This document shows positions 35,480-44,151 of a stretch of DNA of 64,000 nt, in pieces. A program made the position numbers and the translations under genes. How positions within the stretch are numbered: the stretch's first letter is position 1; each line of letters opens with the position of its first letter. The notes beneath the pieces are model-generated. The model searched no databases. It was not told where the DNA came from and saw nothing but the letters and a program-made list of their open reading frames with translations. Source of the stretch: MESE01 sp036675035 (GTDB taxonomy: Bacteria; Pseudomonadota; Gammaproteobacteria; Burkholderiales; Burkholderiaceae_D); the NCBI GenBank assembly GCA_036675035.1, contig JAKFFO010000007.1, forward strand, positions 1 through 64,000, given 5' to 3'.

Positions 35480-37948
35480 TCAATGCCGCACATCGGATGG
35501 TGCGGCCATCCCTCGGCCGCGCCTGAGAAAGTTTCCGAGCTCATCGGCCGGCAATGGATAACTCAGCAGATATCCTTGTGCTTCGTCGCACCGGTGCGAC
35601 TCCAGAAAGCGTATCTGCTCCTGCGATGTCACTCCTTCCGCCACCACCTTCATGCGCATGGTGTGGGCCATCGCAATCGTCGCGGTCACAATGGCGGCAT
35701 CGTCATGGTCGATTGCGATATCGCGGATGAAGGATTTATCGATTTTAAGCGCATCGATCGGCAGCCGTTTCAGATAGCTTAATGACGAATAACCGGTGCC
35801 GAAATCGTCAATCGAAATCGACACGCCGGAGCCGCGTATCTCAAGCAGCATGCCGAGTGCCGATTCAATGTTTTGCATCAGGCTGCTTTCGGTGATCTCC
35901 AGCTCCAGCCAACGTGCATCCATGCCGGTTTCCGCCAGCACGTCATGAATCGTCCGGTTGATTGTCGAGGTGGCGCTCAACTGATGGGCAGACAGATTCA
36001 CCGACACTTTCAATGGCGTCAGGCCCTGATCCTGCCACAGCCTGTTCTGGCGGCAGGCGGTTTTCAAAACCCATTCGCCGAGTTCGCCGATCAGCCCGAT
36101 CTCTTCGGCCAGCGGAATGAATTCCAAGGGCGAAATCAGGCCTTTTTCCGGATGCACCCAGCGCACCAATGCCTCTGCGCCGACAATCTGGCCGCTCGCG
36201 ACATCGATGCGCGGCTGGTAATGCAACACCAGTTCTTCCTTTTCGAGCGCGGAGCGCAGGCTGTTTTCATTGGTCAGCCGCTCCACGGCTCTGGCATTCA
36301 TTTCGGCGTTGTAGAACCGGAAACTGCCGGGTCCGGCCTGCTTTGCCTGGTACATTGCAAGATCGGCGTTTTTCAACAGCATGAAATGGTCGGTTCCATC
36401 TTTCGGGTAGACGCTGGCGCCGATACTGGTCGACACGGTCAGATCGACCGAGCCTATCCTGACCGGCATCGCGATCGCATCGAGTATGTCTTTGGCGATG
36501 ACCGACACCGCTTCGACCGCGGCGATATTTTCCAGAACGACCACGAATTCATCGCTGCCCAGGCGAGCGACCGTATCGCCTTCGCGTACATTTTCCTGAA
36601 GGCGATTGGCGATAATCTGCAGCAGCATGTCGCCCTTGTCGTGGCCGAGGCTGTCGTTGATCAGCTTGAATCGATTGATGTCGATGTAGAAGATTCCGAT
36701 TTGCAAGCCGAGCCGATCCGCCTGGATGATGGCGTGCCGCATCCGGTCATCGAGCAGATTCCGGTTCGGCAATGCGGTTAACGAGTCGTAATTCGCAAGG
36801 AACTCGATACGGCGCTCAAAATTCCGGCTGTAAGTGATATCCCTCGCGACGCCGTGGACACCGACGATCTTGCCGCTCACGATGATCGGCAGGGTGGTGA
36901 CATGAGCGTCGACCCGGGTTCCGTCTTTCCGGATGCAAACGGTATCGAATTTTTGCGAACGTCCGCGCGAAGAAGCGATGAATGAGGCAATGGCTTCCTG
37001 AAGACATTCGGGTGCAAGCAGCCGATGGAAGGTCCTGCCGCGCAATTCTTCGAGCGGGTAGCCGGTCAGCCGCGCCACTGCGCTGTTGGCGTCAATAAAA
37101 TTTCCCTCGAGGTCGAACGAGAATATTGCATCGGTATGATTTTCAAACAGCGATTTGAATCGCAGCTCGCCTTCTTCCAGCTTTTGAGATGCCTTCCTGA
37201 GCTCGCTGACATCGCGTGCGATACAGTAATAAAGCCGGTCCAGGCCTGACCATGTACACGACCAGCGCATGTCGACCGAGCGTCCGCTCTTGTGGACGAT
37301 CCGGTTTTCAAAGTCGAATGCAGGCGCGTTTGCCGAAATATTGTCTTGTATGCCGACCATCGTGCACCGGTCTTCCGGGTGCAGCAGTTCAGCCAAAGCA
37401 CGCCCTTCAAGTTCTTGCGCGGCATATCCCCAGGTCTTTTCACATGCCTTGCTTACCTGCACCAGCCGGCACTTCAGATCCAGGGTACAAATCACGTCGA
37501 GCGAGCAATCCAGGATGACCTTGTTTGCCTGCAGCGCCATCTGCAAATCAAGCCTGGTTTCGTGCAGCTCGTTCTCTATCCTTTTCCGGACGGTGATATC
37601 GCGAATCGATGCGCCGCGATGGTCGATGCCATTGATTGCGATGGGCATGACAATCATTTCGATGTTCAGCTCGGCGCCGTCCTTATGCAAGGCGGTGAGT
37701 TCGACCGTCCCGGGACCGATGGGTCTGTCTGTGCGTCCGCTGCGTTCAAAAGTATCGCGCTGCCGGTCGTGTACCGAGCCTGCAGGCAGGATCAGCTCTT
37801 CCAGCCGTCTGCCAAGGGCTTCCGCACGGGTCCAGCCGAAAAGCGCTTCCGCCTGCGGATTCCAATCGATGATCTTGTTTGCTGGATCGAGCACGACGAA
37901 CGCATCCGCCGCGTGCGCAACAAGCACGGATAAGAGCGGGTCACGCAT
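35480..37948 (-). CDS. PAS(x3)-GGDEF-EAL cyclic di-GMP signalling protein
   Basis: An 822-residue cytoplasmic sensor. Three PAS domains occupy about 1–125, 140–255 and 262–380. Each has a PAS/PAC ending (RGASIRDITVRKRIE; YYCIARDVSELRKA; VGVHGVARDITYSRNFE). The GGDEF domain has the altered active site GSDEF (464–468), with RxxD at its usual position (REGD), so cyclase activity may be weak or purely regulatory. The EAL domain begins at about 567 and has GAEALVRWVHPEKGLISPLEFI with EAL at 592–594 and IDDFGTGYSSLSYLKRLP downstream, so phosphodiesterase activity looks intact. It is convergent with the DUF2383 gene. Confidence 0.93.
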   Translation of the reverse strand: MRDPLLSVLVAHAADAFVVLDPANKIIDWNPQAEALFGWTRAEALGRRLEELILPAGSVHDRQRDTFERSGRTDRPIGPGTVELTALHKDGAELNIEMIVMPIAINGIDHRGASIRDITVRKRIENELHETRLDLQMALQANKVILDCSLDVICTLDLKCRLVQVSKACEKTWGYAAQELEGRALAELLHPEDRCTMVGIQDNISANAPAFDFENRIVHKSGRSVDMRWSCTWSGLDRLYYCIARDVSELRKASQKLEEGELRFKSLFENHTDAIFSFDLEGNFIDANSAVARLTGYPLEELRGRTFHRLLAPECLQEAIASFIASSRGRSQKFDTVCIRKDGTRVDAHVTTLPIIVSGKIVGVHGVARDITYSRNFERRIEFLANYDSLTALPNRNLLDDRMRHAIIQADRLGLQIGIFYIDINRFKLINDSLGHDKGDMLLQIIANRLQENVREGDTVARLGSDEFVVVLENIAAVEAVSVIAKDILDAIAMPVRIGSVDLTVSTSIGASVYPKDGTDHFMLLKNADLAMYQAKQAGPGSFRFYNAEMNARAVERLTNENSLRSALEKEELVLHYQPRIDVASGQIVGAEALVRWVHPEKGLISPLEFIPLAEEIGLIGELGEWVLKTACRQNRLWQDQGLTPLKVSVNLSAHQLSATSTINRTIHDVLAETGMDARWLELEITESSLMQNIESALGMLLEIRGSGVSISIDDFGTGYSSLSYLKRLPIDALKIDKSFIRDIAIDHDDAAIVTATIAMAHTMRMKVVAEGVTSQEQIRFLESHRCDEAQGYLLSYPLPADELGNFLRRGRGMAAPSDVRH

Positions 37949-38171
37949 GGCCCACAGCGAAGGTTGCGCGTGGATGTCGGAGGATTTTCAATTTCAGTTC
38001 AAGAGTCGATCGGAGGGCTGATTCCGGGTAAGGGCGTGCTTTGGTAGACTATTGACTAAGCTGCATCCCGAACGTTCCCTTTGGGTAGGCATTTCATATT
38101 CGCAACGTGGCCGGCCCAGGCAGTTGGTTCCGGAATACCTGCAAATTCACATTTCAAATGCAAGGATCGAC

Positions 38172-38855
38172 ATGACGACTTTTGATTTTTCCGGAAAGCG
38201 CGTTTTGATTACCCAGTCCACCAGCTTCATGGGTCCGCCGCTATGCGACTTGTTCGCAGCGTCCGGCGCCGAAGTGATTGCCGACGATCGCGCGCTGGCC
38301 GAACCGGAGCTGGCCGGCGCCATCGTGCGGGACGCCGGCCGTATCGATGTGCTGATTGCCAATCTTGCGATTCCCGCGCCGTCCACGCCGGCGACCGATG
38401 TCGGCGACGATGAATGGCGCACCGCATTTGCGCATATGGTCGACCCGCTCCCACGTTTGATGCGGGCAATCCTGCCGCAGATGATAGAACGGAAATCGGG
38501 AAAGGTTCTGGTGATCGGCAGCTCGTCTGCATTGCGCGGCATGAAGCGAACATCGACTTACAGTGCCGCGCGCGGCGCACAGCTGGCCTATGTTCAATCG
38601 GTCGGCGTCGAAGTGGCGCGGCACAACATACAGGTCAACGCGATCGCGCAGAACTTCGTGGAGAATCCGACCTATTTTCCTGCCGAGGTCCAGGCCAATC
38701 CGGCGTTTCAGGACAGGTTGAAGCGCGAAGTTCCGTTGGGGCGACTGGTTACCGAGCGCGAAGACGCGATGTTCGCCGCGTATCTGTGCAGTGAGGCCGC
38801 GGATTGTTTTGTCGGGCAGGTGTTTCCGGTATGCGGCGGCTGGGTTACACGCTAG
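38172..38855 (+). CDS. halohydrin dehalogenase-like SDR protein
   Basis: A 227-residue short-chain-dehydrogenase-fold protein. The normal cofactor loop TGxxxGxG is missing. Instead the N-terminus reads VLITQSTSFMGPP, giving T14-x4-F19-x-G21, and the catalytic set is S117-x12-Y130-x3-R134 (in GSSSALRGMKRTSTYSAAR). These are the two motifs described for halohydrin dehalogenases, which swap the SDR lysine for arginine and use a halide pocket in place of NAD(P). The C-terminal NFVENPTYFP and GQVFPVCGGW also resemble HheC. It would interconvert halohydrins and epoxides. A non-enzymatic SDR relative is the alternative. The ATG at 38172 follows AAGGATCGAC. Confidence 0.7.
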   Translation: MTTFDFSGKRVLITQSTSFMGPPLCDLFAASGAEVIADDRALAEPELAGAIVRDAGRIDVLIANLAIPAPSTPATDVGDDEWRTAFAHMVDPLPRLMRAILPQMIERKSGKVLVIGSSSALRGMKRTSTYSAARGAQLAYVQSVGVEVARHNIQVNAIAQNFVENPTYFPAEVQANPAFQDRLKREVPLGRLVTEREDAMFAAYLCSEAADCFVGQVFPVCGGWVTR

Positions 38856-38911
38856 CGCGCGGGCTGAACCGTCATTCTCGGTTAGTGCGCAAGTCCGGTT
38901 GATGGTGCGAT

Positions 38912-39655
38912 ATGGTGACTGCAACTTTCCGCTTCTACGAAGAACTGAACGACTTCCTGCTCCCGGCGCGACGCAAGCGCCAGTTCGATTGCCGGTGCGC
39001 GCAGGCAGCCACCACCAAGCATATGATCGAAGCGCTCGGTGTACCGCATACCGAAGTGGAACTGGTGCTGGTCAACGGCGAGTCGGTCGGCTTCGACCGG
39101 CTGCTGAACAACGGCGACCGCGTTGCGGTGTATCCAAAATTTGAAGCGCTCGATATCACGCCTCTGCTGCGCGTGCGCGACCGGCCGCTGCGCATCATCC
39201 GTTTCGTCGCCGATGCACATCTGGGCGGGCTGGCCCGGATGCTGCGCATGGCCGGCTTCGACACCTTGTACGACAACAAATTTCAGGACGACGAGATTGC
39301 CGATATCGCGTCGCGCGAAGGGCGTATCGTGCTGACCCGCGATCGCGATTTATTGATGCGTCGCCTGATCACGCACGGCTGCTATGTACGGGCGTTGAAA
39401 GCGACACAACAGTTCCGCGAGATAGTCGATCGCCTGGAACTGGCGCGAAGCGTGCATCCATTTACGCTGTGCCTTCATTGCAATGCACCGTTGCGCGCAA
39501 TCGACAAGGCGCTGGTACAAGACCGGCTGCCGCCGCGCGTACGCGAGCTGCATCAGCGTTTCAATACCTGCGATGTCTGCCGTCGCGTGTACTGGGAAGG
39601 CTCGCACTGGCGCCGGATGGGTGCGCTGCTGGACGAGGTCGCGCATAACATGTGA
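38912..39655 (+). CDS. Mut7-C RNase-domain protein with ubiquitin-like N-terminus
   Basis: A 247-residue soluble protein. Residues 1–80 form a MoaD/ubiquitin-like domain (TATFRFYEELNDFLLPARRK, then VELVLVNGESVGFDRLLNNG). From about 95 the Mut7-C PIN-type domain follows (RFVADAHLGGLARMLRMAGFDTLYD, GRIVLTRDRDLLMRR) with aspartates that could bind metal. The C-terminus carries two CxxC pairs (CLHCNAPL and CDVCRRVYW), a zinc ribbon. The family is believed to be an RNase with unknown target. A strong terminator follows 20 bases after the stop. Confidence 0.93.
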   Translation: MVTATFRFYEELNDFLLPARRKRQFDCRCAQAATTKHMIEALGVPHTEVELVLVNGESVGFDRLLNNGDRVAVYPKFEALDITPLLRVRDRPLRIIRFVADAHLGGLARMLRMAGFDTLYDNKFQDDEIADIASREGRIVLTRDRDLLMRRLITHGCYVRALKATQQFREIVDRLELARSVHPFTLCLHCNAPLRAIDKALVQDRLPPRVRELHQRFNTCDVCRRVYWEGSHWRRMGALLDEVAHNM

Positions 39656-39676
39656 ACAGCGGGCGTCATTGAAAGC

Positions 39677-39709
39677 AAAAGCGCGGTCAGGTTGCCCTGC
39701 CGCGCTTTT
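39677..39709. terminator. bidirectional rho-independent terminator
   Basis: AAAAGCGCGG at 39677–39686 pairs with CCGCGCTTTT at 39700–39709. Each strand has a T-rich end, so the hairpin serves both the Mut7-C gene and the convergent TRAP operon. Confidence 0.85.
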
Positions 39710-39783
39710 GCCTTCCGGTCCGCCGGGAGCGGTCATTGAGTTGTGCGTGCTACCGCTCCGGTTTATTCGGCCATCCGTCTACA

Positions 39784-41709
39784 TCAGTTGTACAGCAGAT
39801 TCGGCAACCACAAGCCGATCGCCGGGAACATGTACAGCAGTATCAATGCGACCACCTGAAGTCCCATGAACGGCAGCATGCCAAGGAAGATCTGGTTTAG
39901 CGTCACATGTGGCGGCGACACCCCTTTCAGGTAGAACGCGGACATCGCGACCGGCGGTGACAGGAACGCGGTTTGCAGGTTCATCGCGACCAGCAGGCCG
40001 AAGAACAGCGGGTCGACATCGAAATGCGCGAGCAACGGAATGAAGATCGGCATGAAGATAACGATGATTTCGGTCCATTCCAGCGGCCAGCCAAGCAGGA
40101 AGATGATCGCTTGCGCCAGGATCATGAACTGCAGCGGCGTCAGGTCCATCGACAGAACCCAGTTATTGATGATTTCCTGCCCGCCGAGCAGCGCGAACGC
40201 AGCCGAGAATATGCTGGATCCGACGAACAGCCAGCACACCATTGCGCTGGTCTTGGTCGCCAGGAACACCGACTCTTTCAACATGCTCATGTTGAGCCTG
40301 CCGTACGCTGCGGCCAGCACCAGGCCGCCCAGCGAGCCCATGGCTGCCGCTTCGGTCGGCGTTGCGAGGCCGAACACGATCGCGCCAAGTACCGCCATGA
40401 TCAGCAATGCGAGCGGAAAGAACGATGCCAGCAGCATCTTGAAGATCTCGAGCCGGACGAAACTGAAGATTGCATAAAACACCGCGAGCGCGGCCAGTCC
40501 AATGCCAAGCGCGATCCAGAAGCTCTGTGGCGCACTCGGCCCGGACGCGGCCTCCGCCGCTTCGGCTTCGGCTCCGGCAGCGTCGGGCACGGCCGGAGCT
40601 TCTCCCGACTGCAGCGGCTCCGACGCTGTCTCGGCATCGCCGGCCGACGGTTCGGCGAGACCGCCGTCCGCCTGCGGCTCCGACAACCCACCACCCTGAT
40701 AGGTAAGCTCGTTGCTGAAGCCCATTTCGACCAGCCCGCTGGTATAGTCCTCCGGTGCGGTCGTCACGGAGCGATAGATAAGCCCCATCGCAATCGCGAA
40801 TACCAGTGCGGGCAGCAACGCGACGAACAATTGGAAAAGCAGCGTGCGCGCCGGCACGTCGGCATTGCGCTTGCCCTTGATGGCGCCGAGCAGGCCGACG
40901 ATCGCATTCTTGCGACCGGTGCTGCGCACGATCGCTTCCGAATAAGCCGGCAGCGGTACCCGTTGCTGTTCAAGCGGAAGCGGCGGCGCGTAATGCGGCT
41001 TGAGCTTCGCGAGAATGATGACGTAGCCGACATACAGCGCGGTCAGCATGAGCCCTGGAAAGAATGCGCCTGCATAGAGCTGTACCACCGACACGCCGGC
41101 GGTTGCGCCGTACACGATCAGCAGCACCGACGGCGGAATCAGGATACCGAGACAGCCGCCGGCAGTGATCGATCCGGCGGCAAGCCGCACGTTATATCCG
41201 GCCTTGAGCATGGCCGGCATGGCCAGCAAACCCATCAGCGTCACCACCGCGCCGACAATACCGGTGGCGGTAGCGAAAATCGCGCAGGTCACGACGGTCG
41301 CCACGGCGAGCGATCCGGGTACCCGCACCATCGCCAGATGCAGGCTTCGGAACAGCCTGTCGATCAGGTTGGCGCGCTCAACCAGATAACCCATGAACAC
41401 GAACAGCGGCACCGAGATCAATACATCGTTGGCCATGACGGCATAGGCACGCTGCACCATCAGGTCCAGCGTCTGTTGTATCGCGATGTCGGGCGCCTGA
41501 CTTCGATAGGCCAGCCAGGTGAACAGCACACCCATTCCCATCAACGTGAACGCCGTCGGAAACCCGAGCATGATCGCGATCACGATCAATGCGAGCATCA
41601 GCAGGCCGAGATGACCGTTCGTGATATCTGCCGGCCCCGGCATCAACACGATCAGGGCGACCACCAGCGCCGCCATGATCGACAGTCCAAACCAGACTTC
41701 CTTCCTCAT
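39784..41709 (-). CDS. dctM: TRAP transporter large permease (DctM-type)
   Basis: A 641-residue inner-membrane permease that moves the bound substrate with sodium. Family signatures include VPLFVFMGYLVERANL, GSITAGGCLGILIPPSVLLIVYG (residues 179–201), GLATPTEAAAMGSLGGLVLA and LQTAFLSPPVAMSAFYLKGV. The usual length is about 430 residues. The extra part is an acidic, Ala/Glu/Pro-rich segment (about 334–396) plus added hydrophobic stretches before and after it. The start at 41709 (MRKEVWFGLS) overlaps the DctQ stop by four bases; a longer upstream frame is not credible. The substrate is unknown. Confidence 0.93.
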   Translation of the reverse strand: MRKEVWFGLSIMAALVVALIVLMPGPADITNGHLGLLMLALIVIAIMLGFPTAFTLMGMGVLFTWLAYRSQAPDIAIQQTLDLMVQRAYAVMANDVLISVPLFVFMGYLVERANLIDRLFRSLHLAMVRVPGSLAVATVVTCAIFATATGIVGAVVTLMGLLAMPAMLKAGYNVRLAAGSITAGGCLGILIPPSVLLIVYGATAGVSVVQLYAGAFFPGLMLTALYVGYVIILAKLKPHYAPPLPLEQQRVPLPAYSEAIVRSTGRKNAIVGLLGAIKGKRNADVPARTLLFQLFVALLPALVFAIAMGLIYRSVTTAPEDYTSGLVEMGFSNELTYQGGGLSEPQADGGLAEPSAGDAETASEPLQSGEAPAVPDAAGAEAEAAEAASGPSAPQSFWIALGIGLAALAVFYAIFSFVRLEIFKMLLASFFPLALLIMAVLGAIVFGLATPTEAAAMGSLGGLVLAAAYGRLNMSMLKESVFLATKTSAMVCWLFVGSSIFSAAFALLGGQEIINNWVLSMDLTPLQFMILAQAIIFLLGWPLEWTEIIVIFMPIFIPLLAHFDVDPLFFGLLVAMNLQTAFLSPPVAMSAFYLKGVSPPHVTLNQIFLGMLPFMGLQVVALILLYMFPAIGLWLPNLLYN

Positions 41710-42332
41710 TCTTGTCCCCTGTTGTTTCTGGTTACCAGCTTGTCCAGTTCGGCAATATCCTCGTCCTTGACGTGGACCATTTCCTTCAGTTTGTCGACAT
41801 CGACTTCCTCCACGTCCCCTTCGCGCGCGGGCCATGCGCCTTGCCGCAGGCAGATTACGCAACGAATGATTTCGACCACGCCCTGCAACAGCAGAAACGC
41901 GCCGGCGATCGGGATGATCATCTTGAATGGGTACAGCGGCGGGCCGCTGGCCGTCATGTTGGAATGCTCATTGATCGCCCATGATTCGGCGGCATAGGTG
42001 TAGCCGGCCCAGACCAGCGCCACGACACCCGGAATAAAGAATACAAAGTACAGGATCAGGTCGAGCGAGGCCTGCAGTCGCGGCGGGAAGAAGCCGTACA
42101 GCACGTCGCCGCGTACGTGGCCTTGCTTGGCCAGCGTATAAGCACCGGCCATCATGAACGAAATTCCGTAAAACATGATCATCAAGTCGAATGCCCAGGC
42201 ATTCGGTTGATTCAGTACATAGCGGGAGAACACTTCCCAGGACACCTGCAGCGTAAGCACCAGTATGAGCCAGGCAAATGCCTTGCCGACCCAGGTGTTC
42301 AGGCGGTCAACGAACCACAAAAATTTTTGCAT
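41706..42332 (-). CDS. dctQ: TRAP transporter small permease (DctQ-type)
   Basis: A 208-residue inner-membrane subunit with four helices, beginning FVDRLNTWVGKAFAWLILVLTLQV, then MIMFYGISFMMAGAYTLAKQGHVRGDVLYGF, a DctQ hallmark, and FIPGVVALVWAGYTYAA. The C-terminal 45 residues are charged (REGDVEEVDVDKLKEMV) and project to the cytoplasm. It partners DctM, whose gene overlaps it by four bases. It is separated from the binding-protein gene by a 122-base gap with a terminator. Confidence 0.93.
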   Translation of the reverse strand: MQKFLWFVDRLNTWVGKAFAWLILVLTLQVSWEVFSRYVLNQPNAWAFDLMIMFYGISFMMAGAYTLAKQGHVRGDVLYGFFPPRLQASLDLILYFVFFIPGVVALVWAGYTYAAESWAINEHSNMTASGPPLYPFKMIIPIAGAFLLLQGVVEIIRCVICLRQGAWPAREGDVEEVDVDKLKEMVHVKDEDIAELDKLVTRNNRGQE

Positions 42333-42396
42333 GTCTGATCAATTCAAGGTTTAACACAATCGATAGGCGCGAAAGTCTCCGGCGATTTGCGGCGCT

Positions 42397-42432
42397 AAAA
42401 AAAAACACCATCCTGAACTTCCGGATGGTGTT
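42397..42432 (-). terminator. terminator between dctP and dctQ
   Basis: Read on the minus strand, AACACCATCC/GGATGGTGTT (ten-base stem, plus-strand coordinates 42404–42413 and 42423–42432) is followed by nine T. It lies just after the binding-protein stop and before dctQ, so it should cut most transcripts there and allow more DctP than DctQM. Confidence 0.8.
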
Positions 42433-42454
42433 CTTGATGAACGCCTTGATACGT

Positions 42455-43609
42455 TTACTTCTTCTTCGGTGCTGCCTTTTTCACGAAGTAGTGATTGTAA
42501 GCCATGCGCCGTGGGTTATTGGTATCCATGTCCCACTTCATCGCACGCTCGGCGAAGGCGCGCATCGATTTTTCGACTTCGCGGAACAGTGGATTGCCTT
42601 CGCCCTTGGCTGCGACAACCTCGTCCCATACCGTAAGCTGTGCCTGCAGCAGCGAGTCCGGCGTCTTGTAGAACTTGACGCCGTCCTTGGTTGCAAGCGC
42701 ACGGTAGTCCTGGGAATAGCGGTCGACGGCTTTCCACGACATGTCGGCGGATGCTGCTTCCACTGCGTTATCGATGATGGCTTTCATCTTTGCCGGAAGC
42801 GCATTGAACTTGGTCTTGTTGAACGAGATTTCGAACTGCTCCGAACTCTGGTGGAAGCTTTGCAGCATGCAGACCTTGGATACGTCCGGGAATCCGAGCA
42901 GACGATCCGAAGTCGCATTGTTGAACTCGGCACCGTCCAGCAGACCACGATCGAGTGCCGGCACGATTTCGCCACCTGGCAATGCGTTCACTGCAGCGCC
43001 CATTTTCGTGAACAGGTCAATTGCAAGACCATTGGTGCGGAACTTGAGGCCCTGGAAATCCGCCGGTTTGGTGACCGGCTTCTTGAACCAGCCCAGCGGC
43101 TGGGTCGGCATCGGGCCGGTAAGGTAAGACACCACATTGGCGCCGATCGAATCATACAATTTTGTCAGCAGCTCCTTGCCGCCACCGTATTTGTGCCATG
43201 CCAGCACCATGTTGGCGTCCATCCCGAATGCCGGACCGGAGGTCCACAACGCGATTGCCGCCTGCTTGCCGTAGTTGTAACCCATGACGCCGTGGCCGCC
43301 GTCGAGCGTTCCCTTTGAAATCGCATCAAGCAGACCAAACGCGGGCACCACCGCGCCCGCTGGCAGCACTTCGATCTTGAGTTCGCCACCAGTCATGTCA
43401 TTGACCTTCTTGGCGAAATCAAGCGCATATTCGTGAAAGATGTCCTTGCTCGGCCATGTGCTCTGGAAGCGCAATTGCGTTGGCGTCTGCGCCGTCGCAA
43501 TCATCGGGAAACCGAGTGCGGCTGCAGATGCGCTGCCTGCCGCGGCGGTGCCGAGGAAGTTACGGCGTGCGGAAGTCGTGCGTTGCGTCTTTTTTTCGTC
43601 TTTTTTCAT
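42455..43609 (-). CDS. dctP: TRAP transporter substrate-binding protein (DctP-type), Tat signal
   Basis: A 384-residue periplasmic binding protein. The N-terminus has a Tat signal (SARRNFLGTAAAGSASAAALG, with twin arginines at 15–16) ending near ATAQ. The mature part begins TPTQLRFQSTWPSKDIFHEYALDF; GLKFRTNGLAIDLFTKMGAAV and LPGGEIVPALDRGLLDGAEF are the DctP domain motifs, with the ligand-binding arginine in KFRTNG. The subgroup resembles TAXI-free, mannonate/2-oxoacid-type TRAP proteins with Tat export, but the substrate cannot be read. It is the first gene of the operon. Confidence 0.93.
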   Translation of the reverse strand: MKKDEKKTQRTTSARRNFLGTAAAGSASAAALGFPMIATAQTPTQLRFQSTWPSKDIFHEYALDFAKKVNDMTGGELKIEVLPAGAVVPAFGLLDAISKGTLDGGHGVMGYNYGKQAAIALWTSGPAFGMDANMVLAWHKYGGGKELLTKLYDSIGANVVSYLTGPMPTQPLGWFKKPVTKPADFQGLKFRTNGLAIDLFTKMGAAVNALPGGEIVPALDRGLLDGAEFNNATSDRLLGFPDVSKVCMLQSFHQSSEQFEISFNKTKFNALPAKMKAIIDNAVEAASADMSWKAVDRYSQDYRALATKDGVKFYKTPDSLLQAQLTVWDEVVAAKGEGNPLFREVEKSMRAFAERAMKWDMDTNNPRRMAYNHYFVKKAAPKKK

Positions 43610-44151
43610 GGGGAAAGTCTCCTTGATAATCGTGAATGAACGCTGATATTGTCGCCTGATCGAAGTGAGCGTGCTTAATATTTAGCAAATGGGCAGCGCT
43701 AGAAAGAATGCGCCTTCATACTTTTAAGTCAAGTCGCAGCGCAACATGGAAACCGCGAACGGGCCGCAATAATGTTGTTGCCGGCCGGAAATGGTACCTT
43801 ATTTTTCCAATGTGTCAATATGAAATTTTTTTTTCAGTGGCAACGCTTGTCAGGTTATTTTTTTTCACAGGAAATGTATTCAATCGTCGAGCAACGGCAT
43901 GTAGCGCTGCGACTGATTTGTGACGGCCAGGAAAGGTTTGGAACGATTTACGTTCGGGCATTGGTTTGAGCGGAAAGGCAACGCTGTTTTAATCGGACGG
44001 TACTGCCTTGATTCGCTGCGGCTCAACACCGTTGCTGGTTTTCGCACGCGAGACGATGGACAAAATGCGTGCCGTCGAGTACCTTTCAGGGCATTACAAT
44101 TTCGGCAACAACCCAGCCTGCGAAGAGCATGCAATTTAGGTCATTTTTTCC
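43610..44151. other. 542-base intergenic region with T-rich tracts
   Basis: Between dctP and the receiver gene there is no confident gene. A 49-codon frame at 43820–43969 is listed separately. The stretch 43790–43880 is very AT-rich, with T9 and T8 runs, and should hold the promoters of the divergent flanking genes. Confidence 0.4.
43820..43969 (+). CDS. possible 49-residue small protein
   Basis: A short frame starting MKFFFQWQRLSGYFF and ending GTIYVRALV. It contains a T9 run at codons 3–5 and a T8 run about 30 bases on. I see no strong ribosome-binding site and no family. It may not be translated. If it is real, slippage in the T runs could switch the frame. Confidence 0.2.
   Translation: MKFFFQWQRLSGYFFSQEMYSIVEQRHVALRLICDGQERFGTIYVRALV

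Noticed and set aside
41710..41862. N-terminal extension of DctM by 51 codons
   Set aside because: Arg-rich sequence not seen in the family, and it would lie within dctQ; the start at 41709 gives the normal ATGA overlap.
39973..41997. 674-codon open frame opposite dctM and dctQ
   Set aside because: Extreme Gln/Arg/His content and no recognisable domain; dctM and dctQ are certain on the other strand.
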